This document shows, piece by piece, positions 6,736-13,326 of a stretch of DNA of 14,288 nucleotides. Numbering within the stretch: the first letter of the stretch is position 1; every line of letters begins with the position of its first letter. Both the position numbers and the translations under genes were made by a program. The stretch comes from Lawsonibacter sp. (GTDB lineage: Bacteria; Bacillota; Clostridia; Oscillospirales; Oscillospiraceae). Where the stretch lies: contig JAHHSC010000030.1 in NCBI GenBank assembly GCA_020025455.1, forward strand, positions 1 through 14,288, given 5' to 3'. A model generated the notes under the pieces. That model did not search any database. It was not told the DNA's origin and was given only the letters and a program-made list of their open reading frames with translations.

Positions 6736-7602
6736 ATGGAGATCGACCGCAAGGAACTAAAACGCCAGGCCAGAGAAGCCATGCGCCTGCCCAACCCCAA
6801 CTTTTGGGTGGTAACACTGGTCTTTCTGCTGATGACCACCGGACTTTCCATGGTCCTCAGCGTGATCCCGTTCACGCCCGGCAAATCCGGCCTCAGCGCC
6901 GGAGGCGTATTTGTCAATACCCTGTACAACCTCTACTACGGCGTGGTGAGCTTTGGCTTCACCCTCTGGTGCCTGTGGGCACACCGCCGGCTGGACCCCG
7001 GCCTCAACTCGCTGACCCAGGGTTTTTCCGTGACCGGTCGCGTACTTCTGATGAAAATCAACATCTATCTGCGGATTCTGCTGCTTACGATGGGTGCCAC
7101 CATGGTGGCCGCGATCCTCATCGCACCGCTGGTCACCACGAACCCTCTCTCCGTCCTGCCCGCCGTTCTGATTGCGTTTGCCGCTGCGGTGGCTATGTCC
7201 CTGCGGTATGCCCTGGCCCCCTACCTGCTGGCCGATCACCCCGATGACGGCCCCGGTGCCGCCATCCGCCGCAGCGTGGAGCTGATGCAGGGCTGGAAGA
7301 TGGAGCTTTTTAAGCTGGAGCTGTCCTTTTTGGGCTGGGAGCTTCTCAATGGCCTGCTGTCCTCGCTGGTCATTTTCTTCTTCCTGCAACAGGCCGGACT
7401 GTTTCATTTGTCCGCCTTCACCGATCTGGCCCAGTTCCAGCTCACCTATCAGGCCGTGGTAAATAGCCCCGTGGTGTCTCTATGGACTGCCGCGGTCACC
7501 CTGCCGCTGAGCCTGTGGCTCATCCCCTATCAGGAGGTCAGCCGCGCCGCCTTCTACGATGCCCGCCTGCGTTGGCAGCGTGAGAGCGCCCCCACGCTGT
7601 AA
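6736..7602 (+). CDS. DUF975-type integral membrane protein
   Basis: A multi-pass membrane protein of 288 residues. It begins MEIDRKELKRQAREAMR, the amphipathic start typical of DUF975. Hydrophobic segments follow, at about 23-45, 60-90, 112-140, 148-168, 210-235 and 248-270. The family's signature lies in the middle: SLRYALAPYLLADHPDDGPGAAIRRSVELMQGWKMELFKLELSFLGWELL. The function of DUF975 is not established. I chose the ATG at 6736 (TGGAG 7 nt upstream, family-like start); the ATG at 6715 adds seven residues and has GGGAG 7 nt upstream, so both are possible. It lies just downstream of the MBL-fold gene and ends at a strong terminator, so the two probably form an operon. No functional link to the RNase-like protein is evident. 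Confidence 0.8.
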   Translation: MEIDRKELKRQAREAMRLPNPNFWVVTLVFLLMTTGLSMVLSVIPFTPGKSGLSAGGVFVNTLYNLYYGVVSFGFTLWCLWAHRRLDPGLNSLTQGFSVTGRVLLMKINIYLRILLLTMGATMVAAILIAPLVTTNPLSVLPAVLIAFAAAVAMSLRYALAPYLLADHPDDGPGAAIRRSVELMQGWKMELFKLELSFLGWELLNGLLSSLVIFFFLQQAGLFHLSAFTDLAQFQLTYQAVVNSPVVSLWTAAVTLPLSLWLIPYQEVSRAAFYDARLRWQRESAPTL

Positions 7603-7614
7603 CCCTTGTCATAC

Positions 7615-7647
7615 AAGGCCCTCTGGTTTTGCAGAGGGCCTTTTTTT
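7615..7647 (+). terminator. Intrinsic terminator after the DUF975 gene
   Basis: An 11-bp perfect stem (7615-7625 with 7632-7642), a 6-nt loop and a run of seven T (7641-7647). It closes the MBL/DUF975 operon and insulates lexA. Confidence 0.92.
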
Positions 7648-7658
7648 GTCCGATATTT

Positions 7659-7672
7659 GGAACATTCGTTTG
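7659..7672 (+). promoter_or_regulatory. LexA operator (SOS box) overlapping the lexA -35
   Basis: The sequence GGAACATTCGTTTG fits the Firmicutes SOS consensus CGAACRNRYGTTYC at 11 of 14 positions, including the GAAC and GTT half-site cores. Its 3' end overlaps the TTGACA of the lexA promoter, where bound LexA would block RNA polymerase. This predicts autoregulation, as in other Firmicutes. Confidence 0.8.
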
Positions 7673-7698
7673 ACATTCGTACGGATGTATGATAAAAT
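7670..7698 (+). promoter_or_regulatory. lexA promoter (sigma-A, extended -10)
   Basis: TTGACA (7670-7675), exactly 17 bp, TAAAAT (7693-7698) with TGA immediately before it, giving an extended -10. The predicted start is near 7705, with a leader of about 43 nt to the lexA ATG. Confidence 0.88.
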
Positions 7699-7747
7699 GA
7701 AACCATCATACTAGACCTTGTATTTTACGATAGAAAGGAGCGTCCCT

Positions 7748-8344
7748 ATGGCGAAGTTAACTGCCAAGCAGCAGCAGATCTACGACTACATTGTCGCGTT
7801 CTCGTCTGAGCACGGTTACCCCCCCTCGGTCCGGGAGATCGGTGTTGCAGTGGGGCTGAAATCCCCCTCCACCGTCCACTTTCACCTGAAGGGCCTGGAG
7901 GAGGCCGGTGTCATCATCAAGGCCGAGGGAAAGACCCGGGCCATCACTCTGGCAGAGGAGCACAATGCCCATAAGGACCAGATCCCCATTGTGGGCAATG
8001 TGGCGGCAGGTTCTCCCATTCTGGCTCAGGAGTGTATTGAGGACTACCTCACCTTCAGCACCCAGGGGCTGGAGGGTGAGCTCTTCGCCCTCCGTGTCCG
8101 GGGGGAGTCTATGCTGAACGCAGGCATCCTGCCCGGCGACCTGGTGGTGGTGCACCAGCAGCAGGACGCCCACAACGGCGAGATCGTGGTGGCCCTTTTT
8201 GAGGACGAGGCCACGGTCAAGACCCTCAGCCGAACGGACGGGCACACCTGGCTTCTGCCCGAAAACCCGGACTACCAGCCCATCGACGGCGACCGGGCCG
8301 AACTCATCGGCAAGGTTGTGGCTGTGGTCCGCCGCTATAATTAA
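7748..8344 (+). CDS. lexA: LexA repressor, SOS response regulator and self-cleaving serine protease
   Basis: LexA represses DNA-damage genes and cleaves itself when RecA filaments form. The 198-residue protein has the N-terminal wHTH (about 1-66; YPPSVREIGVAVGLKSPSTVHFHLKGLEEAG), the Ala87-Gly88 cleavage site in VAAGSP, the catalytic Ser121 in RGESMLNAGI and the general base Lys158 in ATVKTL. All catalytic elements are intact, and the length is normal (about 200). The ATG at 7748 follows AAAGGAG at 8 nt. It is transcribed alone: a terminator precedes it, its own SOS-boxed promoter drives it, and the next genes are on the opposite strand. No clear T-run terminator follows it. Confidence 0.97.
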   Translation: MAKLTAKQQQIYDYIVAFSSEHGYPPSVREIGVAVGLKSPSTVHFHLKGLEEAGVIIKAEGKTRAITLAEEHNAHKDQIPIVGNVAAGSPILAQECIEDYLTFSTQGLEGELFALRVRGESMLNAGILPGDLVVVHQQQDAHNGEIVVALFEDEATVKTLSRTDGHTWLLPENPDYQPIDGDRAELIGKVVAVVRRYN

Positions 8345-8545
8345 AACGCACGTCACCCATGAATGGGGCGCAGCGGGCTTAGCCCCAGTCTGAACCGAAT
8401 ATCGTTTGAACCACCGAGCGGGCCTGTTGTCTGTACCTTGCAGACAGCAGGCCCGTTCGGCGTCCTGTCGTTGTCCGAACGCCAGGAAACTATGAGATCG
8501 CTGCGTGCAACGTTCTGCTGCCGGCTTCTTCCCGGATCGGGCGCA
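8345..8545. other. Structured gene-free region between lexA and the chr pair
   Basis: No plausible gene is present here. The main element is a 20-bp stem with a 7-nt loop (8414-8433 with 8441-8460; two G-T pairs) and no T-run after it. An upstream hairpin TGGGGC/GCCCCA is followed by a direct repeat of TGAACC. AATGGGGCG at 8362-8370 could pair with CGCCCCATT at 8554-8562, closing about 200 nt. GTTCGG (8455-8460) can also pair with CCGAAC (8475-8480), which would compete with the base of the 20-bp stem. The region may be the lexA 3' UTR, a non-coding RNA or a small repeat element. Confidence 0.4.
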
Positions 8546-8600
8546 TAAAAAATCGCCCCATTTCTCAGACCGCCCATGAGACAATCTGACAAATGGGGCG
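8546..8600 (-). terminator. Terminator of the chr transporter pair
   Basis: CGCCCCATTT (8554-8563) pairs with AAATGGGGCG (8591-8600), and inner bases TCAGA/TCTGA extend the stem across one mismatch. Read on the minus strand the hairpin is followed by ATTTTTT, so it terminates transcription from the two chr genes. The loop is long (about 15 nt). Confidence 0.72.
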
Positions 8601-8628
8601 CCGCTACGCGGCATGTTGTCCTTTGGGG

Positions 8629-9174
8629 TTAAAGCTGAAATACCGCGCCGATAACCGCAGAAACGCCAATCAACACGATGGGGTGGAGCTTTTTCAGCGG
8701 CGTCCACCTGATGCACACAAAGACTGCCGCTGCCAGCAGCACAGCAGGCCAGCAGATCGTAACCTCCGTCCGCAGCAGCACCTTTGCCGCCACGCCTAAC
8801 CCAGCGGAAGCAATGAGGGCCGCAGAGGCGGGCCGCAGTCCGTAAAAAACCGCATCCACCGCCTTGGACTGCCGGAACTTCTGAAGAACCCGCGCCACCA
8901 GAAGGATGATGAGGATGGAGGGCGTGAGCAGCCCCAGCACTGCCACCGCCGCACCCACCACGCCCTCCGTGGTGAAGCCCACATAGGTGGCCATATTGGC
9001 CCCAATGGGGCCCGGAGTTGACTCAGACACGGCGATCATGGTGGTGAGCATCTCGTCGGTGAACCAGCCCGTCCGCTCCGCCATGTCCCGGAGGAAGGGG
9101 ATGGTGGCCAGCCCGCCGCCCACGGAAAAGAGGCCGGTCCTGAAAAATTCCAGATAAAGCCGCAGCAGAGTCAT
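8629..9174 (-). CDS. Chromate transporter, CHR family, short-chain partner (C-half type)
   Basis: This is a 181-residue membrane protein of the CHR superfamily: FSVGGGLATIPFLRDMAERTGW, the signature SESTPGPIGANMATYVGF and several membrane segments in the second half. Long CHR proteins carry two such halves in one chain. Short-chain CHR proteins are single halves encoded in pairs that act together, and in Bacillus subtilis the pair exports chromate. This one resembles the second half (TPGPIG form). Its ATG overlaps the upstream gene's stop as ATGA, with GGGGAGGAG just before it, so the pair is translationally coupled. A terminator follows it. Chromate is the family's known substrate; the natural one in an anaerobe is uncertain. 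Confidence 0.9.
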   Translation of the reverse strand: MTLLRLYLEFFRTGLFSVGGGLATIPFLRDMAERTGWFTDEMLTTMIAVSESTPGPIGANMATYVGFTTEGVVGAAVAVLGLLTPSILIILLVARVLQKFRQSKAVDAVFYGLRPASAALIASAGLGVAAKVLLRTEVTICWPAVLLAAAVFVCIRWTPLKKLHPIVLIGVSAVIGAVFQL

Positions 9175-9728
9175 GGCTTCTCCTCCCCTCTGCGGAGGGC
9201 GGAAAGCCGCTTGGCCGTGTAACCCAGCAGCCCGGCTGCCAGCACCAGCAGCACGGGCGAGGTCCCAAACACGGTGGCCGCGATCAGGGCCGCCAGGAAA
9301 ATGGCTGCCGTGACCCAGTCCACCACCGCGGTCTTGCCCAGCTTCAGCACGCTGGAGGCGATGAGGGCGATCACACAGGCGTTGACCCCCGCCAGTGCGT
9401 GTGTCACCACCGGGTACTGGGTGAAGGTGGTGAGCAGGGCGGCCAGCAGGGAAATAATCACGGTAGACGGAAACGCTACCCCCAGCGTGGCGCAGATCCC
9501 CCCCAGCACCCCTCGATACTTATAGCCGATGAAGGTGGCCACATTCACCGCAATAATGCCGGGCGTGCACTGCCCGATGGCAAAATAGTCGGTCAGCTCC
9601 TGATCCGTGGCCCAGCCTTTTTGCTCCACCACTTCCCGCTGGAGGATGGGCAGCATGGCATAGCCGCCGCCGAAGGTGCACGCCCCCACCTTGGCGAAGG
9701 TGAAAAATAATTCCAAATAAGTGTTCAC
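9171..9728 (-). CDS. Chromate transporter, CHR family, short-chain partner (N-half type)
   Basis: A 185-residue CHR half-protein with the motifs FTFAKVGACTFGGGYAMLPILQREVVE and FAIGQCTPGIIAVNVATFIGYKYRG, followed by hydrophobic segments at about 75-105, 108-128 and 135-170. It resembles the first half of full-length ChrA and precedes its partner with a 4-bp ATGA overlap. The start is GTG at 9728 with GGGGAG 7 nt upstream. No promoter is visible in the 69 bp between ychF and this gene, and a hairpin with a short T-run lies there. Expression may therefore depend on read-through from ychF. Confidence 0.9.
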   Translation of the reverse strand: MNTYLELFFTFAKVGACTFGGGYAMLPILQREVVEQKGWATDQELTDYFAIGQCTPGIIAVNVATFIGYKYRGVLGGICATLGVAFPSTVIISLLAALLTTFTQYPVVTHALAGVNACVIALIASSVLKLGKTAVVDWVTAAIFLAALIAATVFGTSPVLLVLAAGLLGYTAKRLSALRRGEEKP

Positions 9729-9753
9729 AGTTGCTCTCCCCTGTCGCTGGATG

Positions 9754-9790
9754 AAAAAGCGGCGCCGCAGACACAGGCTGCGGCGCCGGG
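9754..9790 (-). terminator. GC-rich terminator between ychF and the chr pair
   Basis: An 11-bp perfect stem (9760-9770 with 9778-9788) and a 7-nt loop. On the minus strand CTTTTTC follows, a short T-run of five. It starts 8 bp after the ychF stop and may be only partly effective. Confidence 0.7.
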
Positions 9791-9797
9791 CTTTCGA

Positions 9798-10904
9798 TCA
9801 GACGTTAAAGCGGAACAGGATGATATCGCCGTCCTGCACCACATACTCCTTGCCCTCGGACCGGATCAGCCCCTTCTCGCGGGCGGCGGCCATGGTGCCG
9901 CAAGCCATCAGGTTATCGAAGGAGACCACCTCGGCACGGATGAAGCCGCGCTCGAAGTCAGAGTGGATCTTGCCGGCAGCCTGGGGGGCTTTGGTCCCCT
10001 TGGTGATGGTCCAGGCACGGCACTCGTCCTCGCCGGAGGTCAGGTAGGAGATGAGGCCCAGCAGGGTATAGCTGGCCTTGATGAGGCGGTCCAGACCGGA
10101 CTCCTCCACGCCAAGCTCCTCCAGGAACATGGCCTTTTCCTCCCCGTCCAGCTCGGCGATCTCGGCCTCCAGCTTGGCACAGACAGGGATGACCTGAGCC
10201 CCCTGCTCCTTGGCGCGCTGCTCCACCAGCTTATAATACTCCACGCCCTCGGGATCGGCGAAGCCGTCCTCGTCCAGGTTGGCAGCGTAAATGACGGGCT
10301 TCAGGCTCAGCAGCTCGCAGTCGGGGTACTCCGCCCCGATGTTCACGTCCGCATAGGTACGGGCGGACTTGCCATCATTGAGCCAGTCGCGCAGACCCTC
10401 AAAGTCGGCGGCCTCCTGCAAAAAGCGCTTATCGCCCTTGGCCGCCTTCTTGGCCTTGTCAATGCGCCGCTCCACCATCTCCAGATCGGCCATGATCAGC
10501 TCCATGTCGATGGCGTCGATATCGCCCAGGGGATCGACCGGCACACTGGTGCTGGCATCCTCCACCACGTGCATAATGTTCTCATCGTCGAAGCAGCGAA
10601 CCACGTGGACAATCGCGTCGGTCATGCGGATGTTGCCCAGGAACTTGTTGCCCAGACCGGCACCCTTGGAGGCGCCCTTCACCAGACCGGCAATATCCAC
10701 GAACTCCACCACAGCGGGGGTGGTCTTTTTGGGGTGGTACATCTCGCTCAGCTGGTCCAGACGGTGGTCCGGCACGGCCACCATACCCACGTTGGGGTCG
10801 ATGGTGCAGAACGGATAGTTGGCGCTCTCGGCACCGGCGTTTGTGATGGCGTTAAAGAGGGTGCTCTTGCCCACGTTGGGCAGACCCACAATACCTAATT
10901 TCAT
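9798..10904 (-). CDS. ychF: Redox-regulated ribosome-associated ATPase/GTPase YchF (OLA1 family)
   Basis: YchF is a conserved Obg-like P-loop NTPase that binds ribosomes and prefers ATP because its G4 motif is altered. The 368 residues show the P-loop GLPNVGKS at 7-14, the switch region NYPFCTIDPNVG, G3 in VDIAGLVKGASKGAGLGN, a coiled-coil insert (about 125-200), NLDE in place of NKxD, and a C-terminal TGS domain (about 285-368; WTITKGTKAPQAAGKIHSDF, then VQDGDIILFRFNV). Length and motifs are normal. The ATG at 10904 puts MKLGIVGLPNVGKS at the N-terminus as in all homologues. GGAG lies 12 nt upstream and AGGA closer. A strong promoter at 11139-11167 gives a leader of about 228 nt. Confidence 0.97.
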   Translation of the reverse strand: MKLGIVGLPNVGKSTLFNAITNAGAESANYPFCTIDPNVGMVAVPDHRLDQLSEMYHPKKTTPAVVEFVDIAGLVKGASKGAGLGNKFLGNIRMTDAIVHVVRCFDDENIMHVVEDASTSVPVDPLGDIDAIDMELIMADLEMVERRIDKAKKAAKGDKRFLQEAADFEGLRDWLNDGKSARTYADVNIGAEYPDCELLSLKPVIYAANLDEDGFADPEGVEYYKLVEQRAKEQGAQVIPVCAKLEAEIAELDGEEKAMFLEELGVEESGLDRLIKASYTLLGLISYLTSGEDECRAWTITKGTKAPQAAGKIHSDFERGFIRAEVVSFDNLMACGTMAAAREKGLIRSEGKEYVVQDGDIILFRFNV

Positions 10905-11138
10905 AGCTTCCTGTATCTCCTTCGTTTTCAAGGGTTCCGGTGCTGAAGTGGTGCAATGCGCACCGCTCCGGCACTCCAGTCCATCTTAGTTGGCTGCTCT
11001 CGGGCCGTCCGGTTTTCTAAACAGACGACAGACTCTGTGTATCTTACACCATCTGCGGGGTGTTTTGCAATCAAATCATCCCGTTTGGCCGATGCAGCCC
11101 TTGGGTTCCGGACAACCCATACACCATAATGATAAAAT

Positions 11139-11167
11139 ATTGTAGCATAAAGGGGGCCGTTTCTCAA
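11139..11167 (-). promoter_or_regulatory. Promoter of ychF with a long leader
   Basis: On the minus strand TTGAGA (11167-11162), exactly 17 bp, then TACAAT (11144-11139) preceded by TGC, an extended -10. The predicted start near 11132 leaves about 228 nt before the ychF ATG. The first part of this leader has a GGGTT/AACCC stem (11103-11118). I see no known riboswitch or leader peptide with a ribosome binding site in it. Confidence 0.82.
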
Positions 11168-11530
11168 TAGCAGAACCACACAGCGCCGCGCAATTTTCCA
11201 CGCTGCTCGCCCGTTCTGCCCACTCCTCCCCAATCGGAGCGCTCCACACCCGCCCAAGTCAGCTCAGACCGCCGTACCGTGCGTTCCACGGCGCACCGGA
11301 ACGAAGCTGCCCCCCTGGAAAAATTGACCAGACTGCCCGTGGACCGCATCCGCGCACGCTTTCCGTGTTCCCACCGCGCACGGGCACAGGAGCGGTCCTC
11401 TCGGCCCGCTTTCTGTCCCGTTTTTTCATAAATCCCCCGCTTTTACGGCTTTTGTTTATTCAGAATATTCTTTTTGTTCCGTCCTTATTTTCAGCCCACC
11501 CTGCAAATTGCTGAAAAAATTTAATTCGTT
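11168..11530. other. Gene-free intergenic stretch upstream of ychF and the antiporter
   Basis: The first 270 bp are GC-rich and the rest grades into AT-rich DNA. I see no credible coding frame on either strand. Minor structure: a direct repeat of CCGCGCACG (11350-11358 and 11374-11382), and GCCCGTG/CACGGGC (11335-11341 with 11379-11385), which could close a 51-nt hairpin. These may be chance in GC-rich sequence or traces of a decayed gene. Nothing else can be supported. Confidence 0.4.
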
Positions 11531-11641
11531 AATTTTACCAATTTTTATTCAATTTTTCGATATTTTTTGAACCTTATCCGTCGGTTTTTCAGGTTTTTGT
11601 CAATTTTTTGTCATACCATGAAATTTTGTTGTTGCTTTTTT
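11531..11641. promoter_or_regulatory. Helically phased T-tracts, predicted curved DNA, upstream of the antiporter promoter
   Basis: T-tracts of 4-6 bp are centred near 11534, 11544, 11555, 11565, 11587, 11596, 11606, 11625 and 11638. Spacing is close to 10.5 bp or twice that, so the tracts fall on one face of the helix. Phased A/T-tracts bend DNA and, upstream of a promoter, can raise RNA polymerase binding or bind nucleoid proteins. The array runs directly into the -35 element at 11632. Confidence 0.7.
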
Positions 11642-11660
11642 AAGATAGTTAGTCTATAAT
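11632..11660 (+). promoter_or_regulatory. Promoter of the antiporter gene
   Basis: TTGCTT (11632-11637), exactly 17 bp, TATAAT (11655-11660). The predicted start near 11667 gives a leader of about 174 nt. The AT-rich phased tracts just upstream could also act as an UP element. Confidence 0.82.
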
Positions 11661-11666
11661 ACATAA

Positions 11667-11840
11667 TCAGTCGGACCAAGTTTACGACCAGATCATCTTA
11701 AATTGCCTTCGAATGCACGACGCGGTGCGCCAATACGCCGCGCATCCGAAATTTTTTTGATGTCTGTTGTGGCTGCAAGGTCATGTTTGTGGCTTGGGCC
11801 GGACTCTCACAAGGTGTGAAAAGAAGAAAGAGGGGTATTT
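11667..11840 (+). promoter_or_regulatory. Structured leader of the antiporter mRNA, candidate attenuator or riboswitch
   Basis: The leader holds a terminator hairpin (11708-11758) about 80 nt before the start codon. Its 5' end AGTCGGACCAAG (11669-11680) can pair with CTTGGGCCGGACT (11793-11805), 11 pairs with one bulge and one mismatch, bringing the transcript's 5' end next to the ribosome binding site (AGAGGGG, 11831-11837). GCAC/GTGC (11715-11718 with 11725-11728) and TGCGC/GCGCA (11726-11730 with 11740-11744) would compete with the terminator stem. I recognise no known riboswitch class in it. Confidence 0.45.
11708..11758 (+). terminator. Intrinsic terminator inside the antiporter leader
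   Basis: TTCG-A-ATGC (11708-11716) pairs with GCAT-C-CGAA (11742-11750) across one mismatch, and GCGG/CCGC (11722-11725 with 11738-11741) extends it after a 5-nt bulge. The next bases are A and seven T (11752-11758). With the promoter about 50 nt upstream and no gene between, it would end a transcript of about 92 nt. Confidence 0.6.
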
Positions 11841-13163
11841 ATGTCAATTCTTACCAACCCGGTTACAGTATCTGTTATTGTACTGTGTGTCCTGTGTCTG
11901 CTGAAGTTGAACGTCATGATGTCCATGCTGGTCGCCTGCGTTGTCGGCGGTCTGGTGGGCGGAATCCCCATGGTCGCTGAAGAGGGCGACTCCATCATGT
12001 CTCTGCTGACCAGCGGTTTCTCCGGCAATGCCCAGACCGCTCTGGCCTACGTCCTGCTGGGTACCTTCGCCACCGTCATCGCCACCACCGGCCTGGCCGA
12101 CATTCTGGCCAAGAAGGTCTCCCGTGTGGCCGGCGGCAAGCCCCTGGTCATTCTGGGCATCCTGGTGGTCTGTGCCACCCTGTCCCAGAACCTGATCCCC
12201 GTTCACATTGCTTATATCCCCATTCTGGTTCCCCCCCTGCTGGCTGTTATGAACAAGATGAAGCTGGACCGCCGTGCCGCTGCTTGTGCCATCGCCTGGG
12301 GTCATAAGGCTCCCTACATCGCCATCCCCTTCGGCTTCGGCCTGATCTTCCAGGGCATCATCGCTGACAACCTGACCGAGAACGGCATGCCTGTCACCGT
12401 GGCTGATGTTGCCAAGATCAACTGGGTCCTGGCTCTGGCCATGTTCGTGGGTCTGCTGATCGCCCTGTTCATCTCCTACCGTAAGCCCCGCGAGTACAAG
12501 ATGGTCGAGGCCGACACCTCCGCTTCCGCTGAGGTCAGCGAGAAGCTGGAGTACCGCCACTATGTCACCCTGGTCGCCATCGTCATTGTCATTGTCGCTC
12601 AGGTCATGACGGAAGACCTGGCCCTCTCCGCTCTGGTCGGTCTGGTCGTAATGTTCGTCTTTGGCGCTGTTAAGTGGAATCAGATCGACGATCAGATCGC
12701 CGGTGGTATCAACATCATGGGCATGATCGCTTTCGTTATGCTGATCGCTGGCGGCTACGCCAACGTCATCAAGGCCACCGGCGGTGTTAACCAGCTGGTC
12801 GAGGCTGCTATCGGCGCCATGAACGGCAGCAAGATCATCGCCGCTACCGTCATCACCCTGATCGGCCTGCTGGTCACCATGGGTATCGGCACCTCCTTCG
12901 GTACCGTCCCCGTCCTGGCTGTGCTGTATGTGCCTCTGTGCCAGCAGATCGGCTTCTCCCCCACCGCTACCATCCTGCTGATGTCCGCTGCCGCTGCTCT
13001 GGGCGATGCCGGTTCCCCCGCTTCCGACACCACCCTCGGCCCCACGTCCGGCCTGAACGCCGATGGTCAGCACGACCACATCTGGGATACCTGCGTGCCT
13101 ACCTTCCTGCACTACAATATCCCCCTGATGCTGGCTGCCATCGTCGTGGCTCAGTTTGTGTAA
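11841..13163 (+). CDS. Na+/H+ antiporter family carrier (NhaC/YuiF type)
   Basis: This is a 440-residue polytopic membrane protein with 11-12 predicted helices. The conserved C-terminal block DAGSPASDTTLGPTSGLNADGQHDHIWDTCVPTFLHYN and the half-helix region NLIPVHIAYIPILVPP identify the YuiF-like branch of the Na+/H+ antiporter family. Members are annotated as antiporters, but some related carriers move amino acids or organic acids, so the substrate is open. AGAGGGG lies 5 nt before the ATG. Codon choice differs from its neighbours, with many GCT, GGT and GTC codons, a pattern typical of strongly expressed genes. It is a single-gene unit between the phased-tract promoter with a leader terminator and a strong terminator downstream. 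Confidence 0.88.
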   Translation: MSILTNPVTVSVIVLCVLCLLKLNVMMSMLVACVVGGLVGGIPMVAEEGDSIMSLLTSGFSGNAQTALAYVLLGTFATVIATTGLADILAKKVSRVAGGKPLVILGILVVCATLSQNLIPVHIAYIPILVPPLLAVMNKMKLDRRAAACAIAWGHKAPYIAIPFGFGLIFQGIIADNLTENGMPVTVADVAKINWVLALAMFVGLLIALFISYRKPREYKMVEADTSASAEVSEKLEYRHYVTLVAIVIVIVAQVMTEDLALSALVGLVVMFVFGAVKWNQIDDQIAGGINIMGMIAFVMLIAGGYANVIKATGGVNQLVEAAIGAMNGSKIIAATVITLIGLLVTMGIGTSFGTVPVLAVLYVPLCQQIGFSPTATILLMSAAAALGDAGSPASDTTLGPTSGLNADGQHDHIWDTCVPTFLHYNIPLMLAAIVVAQFV

Positions 13164-13196
13164 TCACTCACGCTGAAGCCTATACAAAACCCACTG

Positions 13197-13239
13197 AAAA
13201 TCCCCTGTCCGTTTATTGGCACGGACAGGGGATTTTTTT
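13197..13239 (+). terminator. Intrinsic terminator after the antiporter gene
   Basis: A 14-bp perfect stem (13199-13212 with 13221-13234), an 8-nt loop and seven T (13233-13239). Confidence 0.92.
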
Positions 13240-13280
13240 ACTTTTTTCGTCATAAACACCCGAATTTCGTGTGTTTTCCC

Positions 13281-13309
13281 TTGACTTTTCTATTTTGTTA
13301 AGCTATAAT
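13281..13309 (+). promoter_or_regulatory. Distal marR promoter P1
   Basis: TTGACT (13281-13286), exactly 17 bp, TATAAT (13304-13309). The predicted start is near 13316, about 143 nt before marR. The -10 lies within the left arm of an inverted repeat. Confidence 0.8.
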
Positions 13310-13326
13310 AATTTTGTTAGCTTAAC
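13297..13326 (+). promoter_or_regulatory. Inverted repeat operator on P1, candidate MarR binding site
   Basis: GTTAAGCTA (13297-13305) and TAGCTTAAC (13318-13326) are a perfect 9-bp inverted repeat with a 12-bp spacer, covering the P1 -10 and start site. The arms contain AGCT cores 18 bp apart. Its position suits a repressor that blocks initiation; the neighbouring MarR protein is the natural candidate. A T-run follows the right arm, so a weak terminator reading is possible but less likely because the repeat overlaps the promoter. Confidence 0.65.

Noticed and set aside
8385..8405. A second SOS box downstream of lexA (CGAATATCGTTTG)
   Set aside because: The half-sites are separated by three bases instead of four, and no gene starts nearby.
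8362..8562. 6S RNA in the lexA-chr interval
   Set aside because: A 9-bp closing pairing exists, but the main hairpin is off-centre and no typical central bubble or promoter mimic was seen.
8353..8592. Short frames on both strands between lexA and the chr pair
   Set aside because: Neither has a ribosome binding site or a family pattern, and both run across the hairpins described there.
10928..11257. Open frame of 109 codons upstream of ychF on the minus strand
   Set aside because: It crosses the ychF promoter, lacks a ribosome binding site, and its composition is not protein-like.
11783..11980. Short plus-strand frame overlapping the start of the antiporter gene
   Set aside because: It lies in a different frame across the antiporter's ribosome binding site and first 140 bases, and has no ribosome binding site of its own.
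11844..13112. A 422-codon minus-strand frame opposite the antiporter gene
   Set aside because: The product is an Asp/Gln/Gly/His-rich shadow of the antiporter; the plus-strand reading has clear membrane helices and family motifs.
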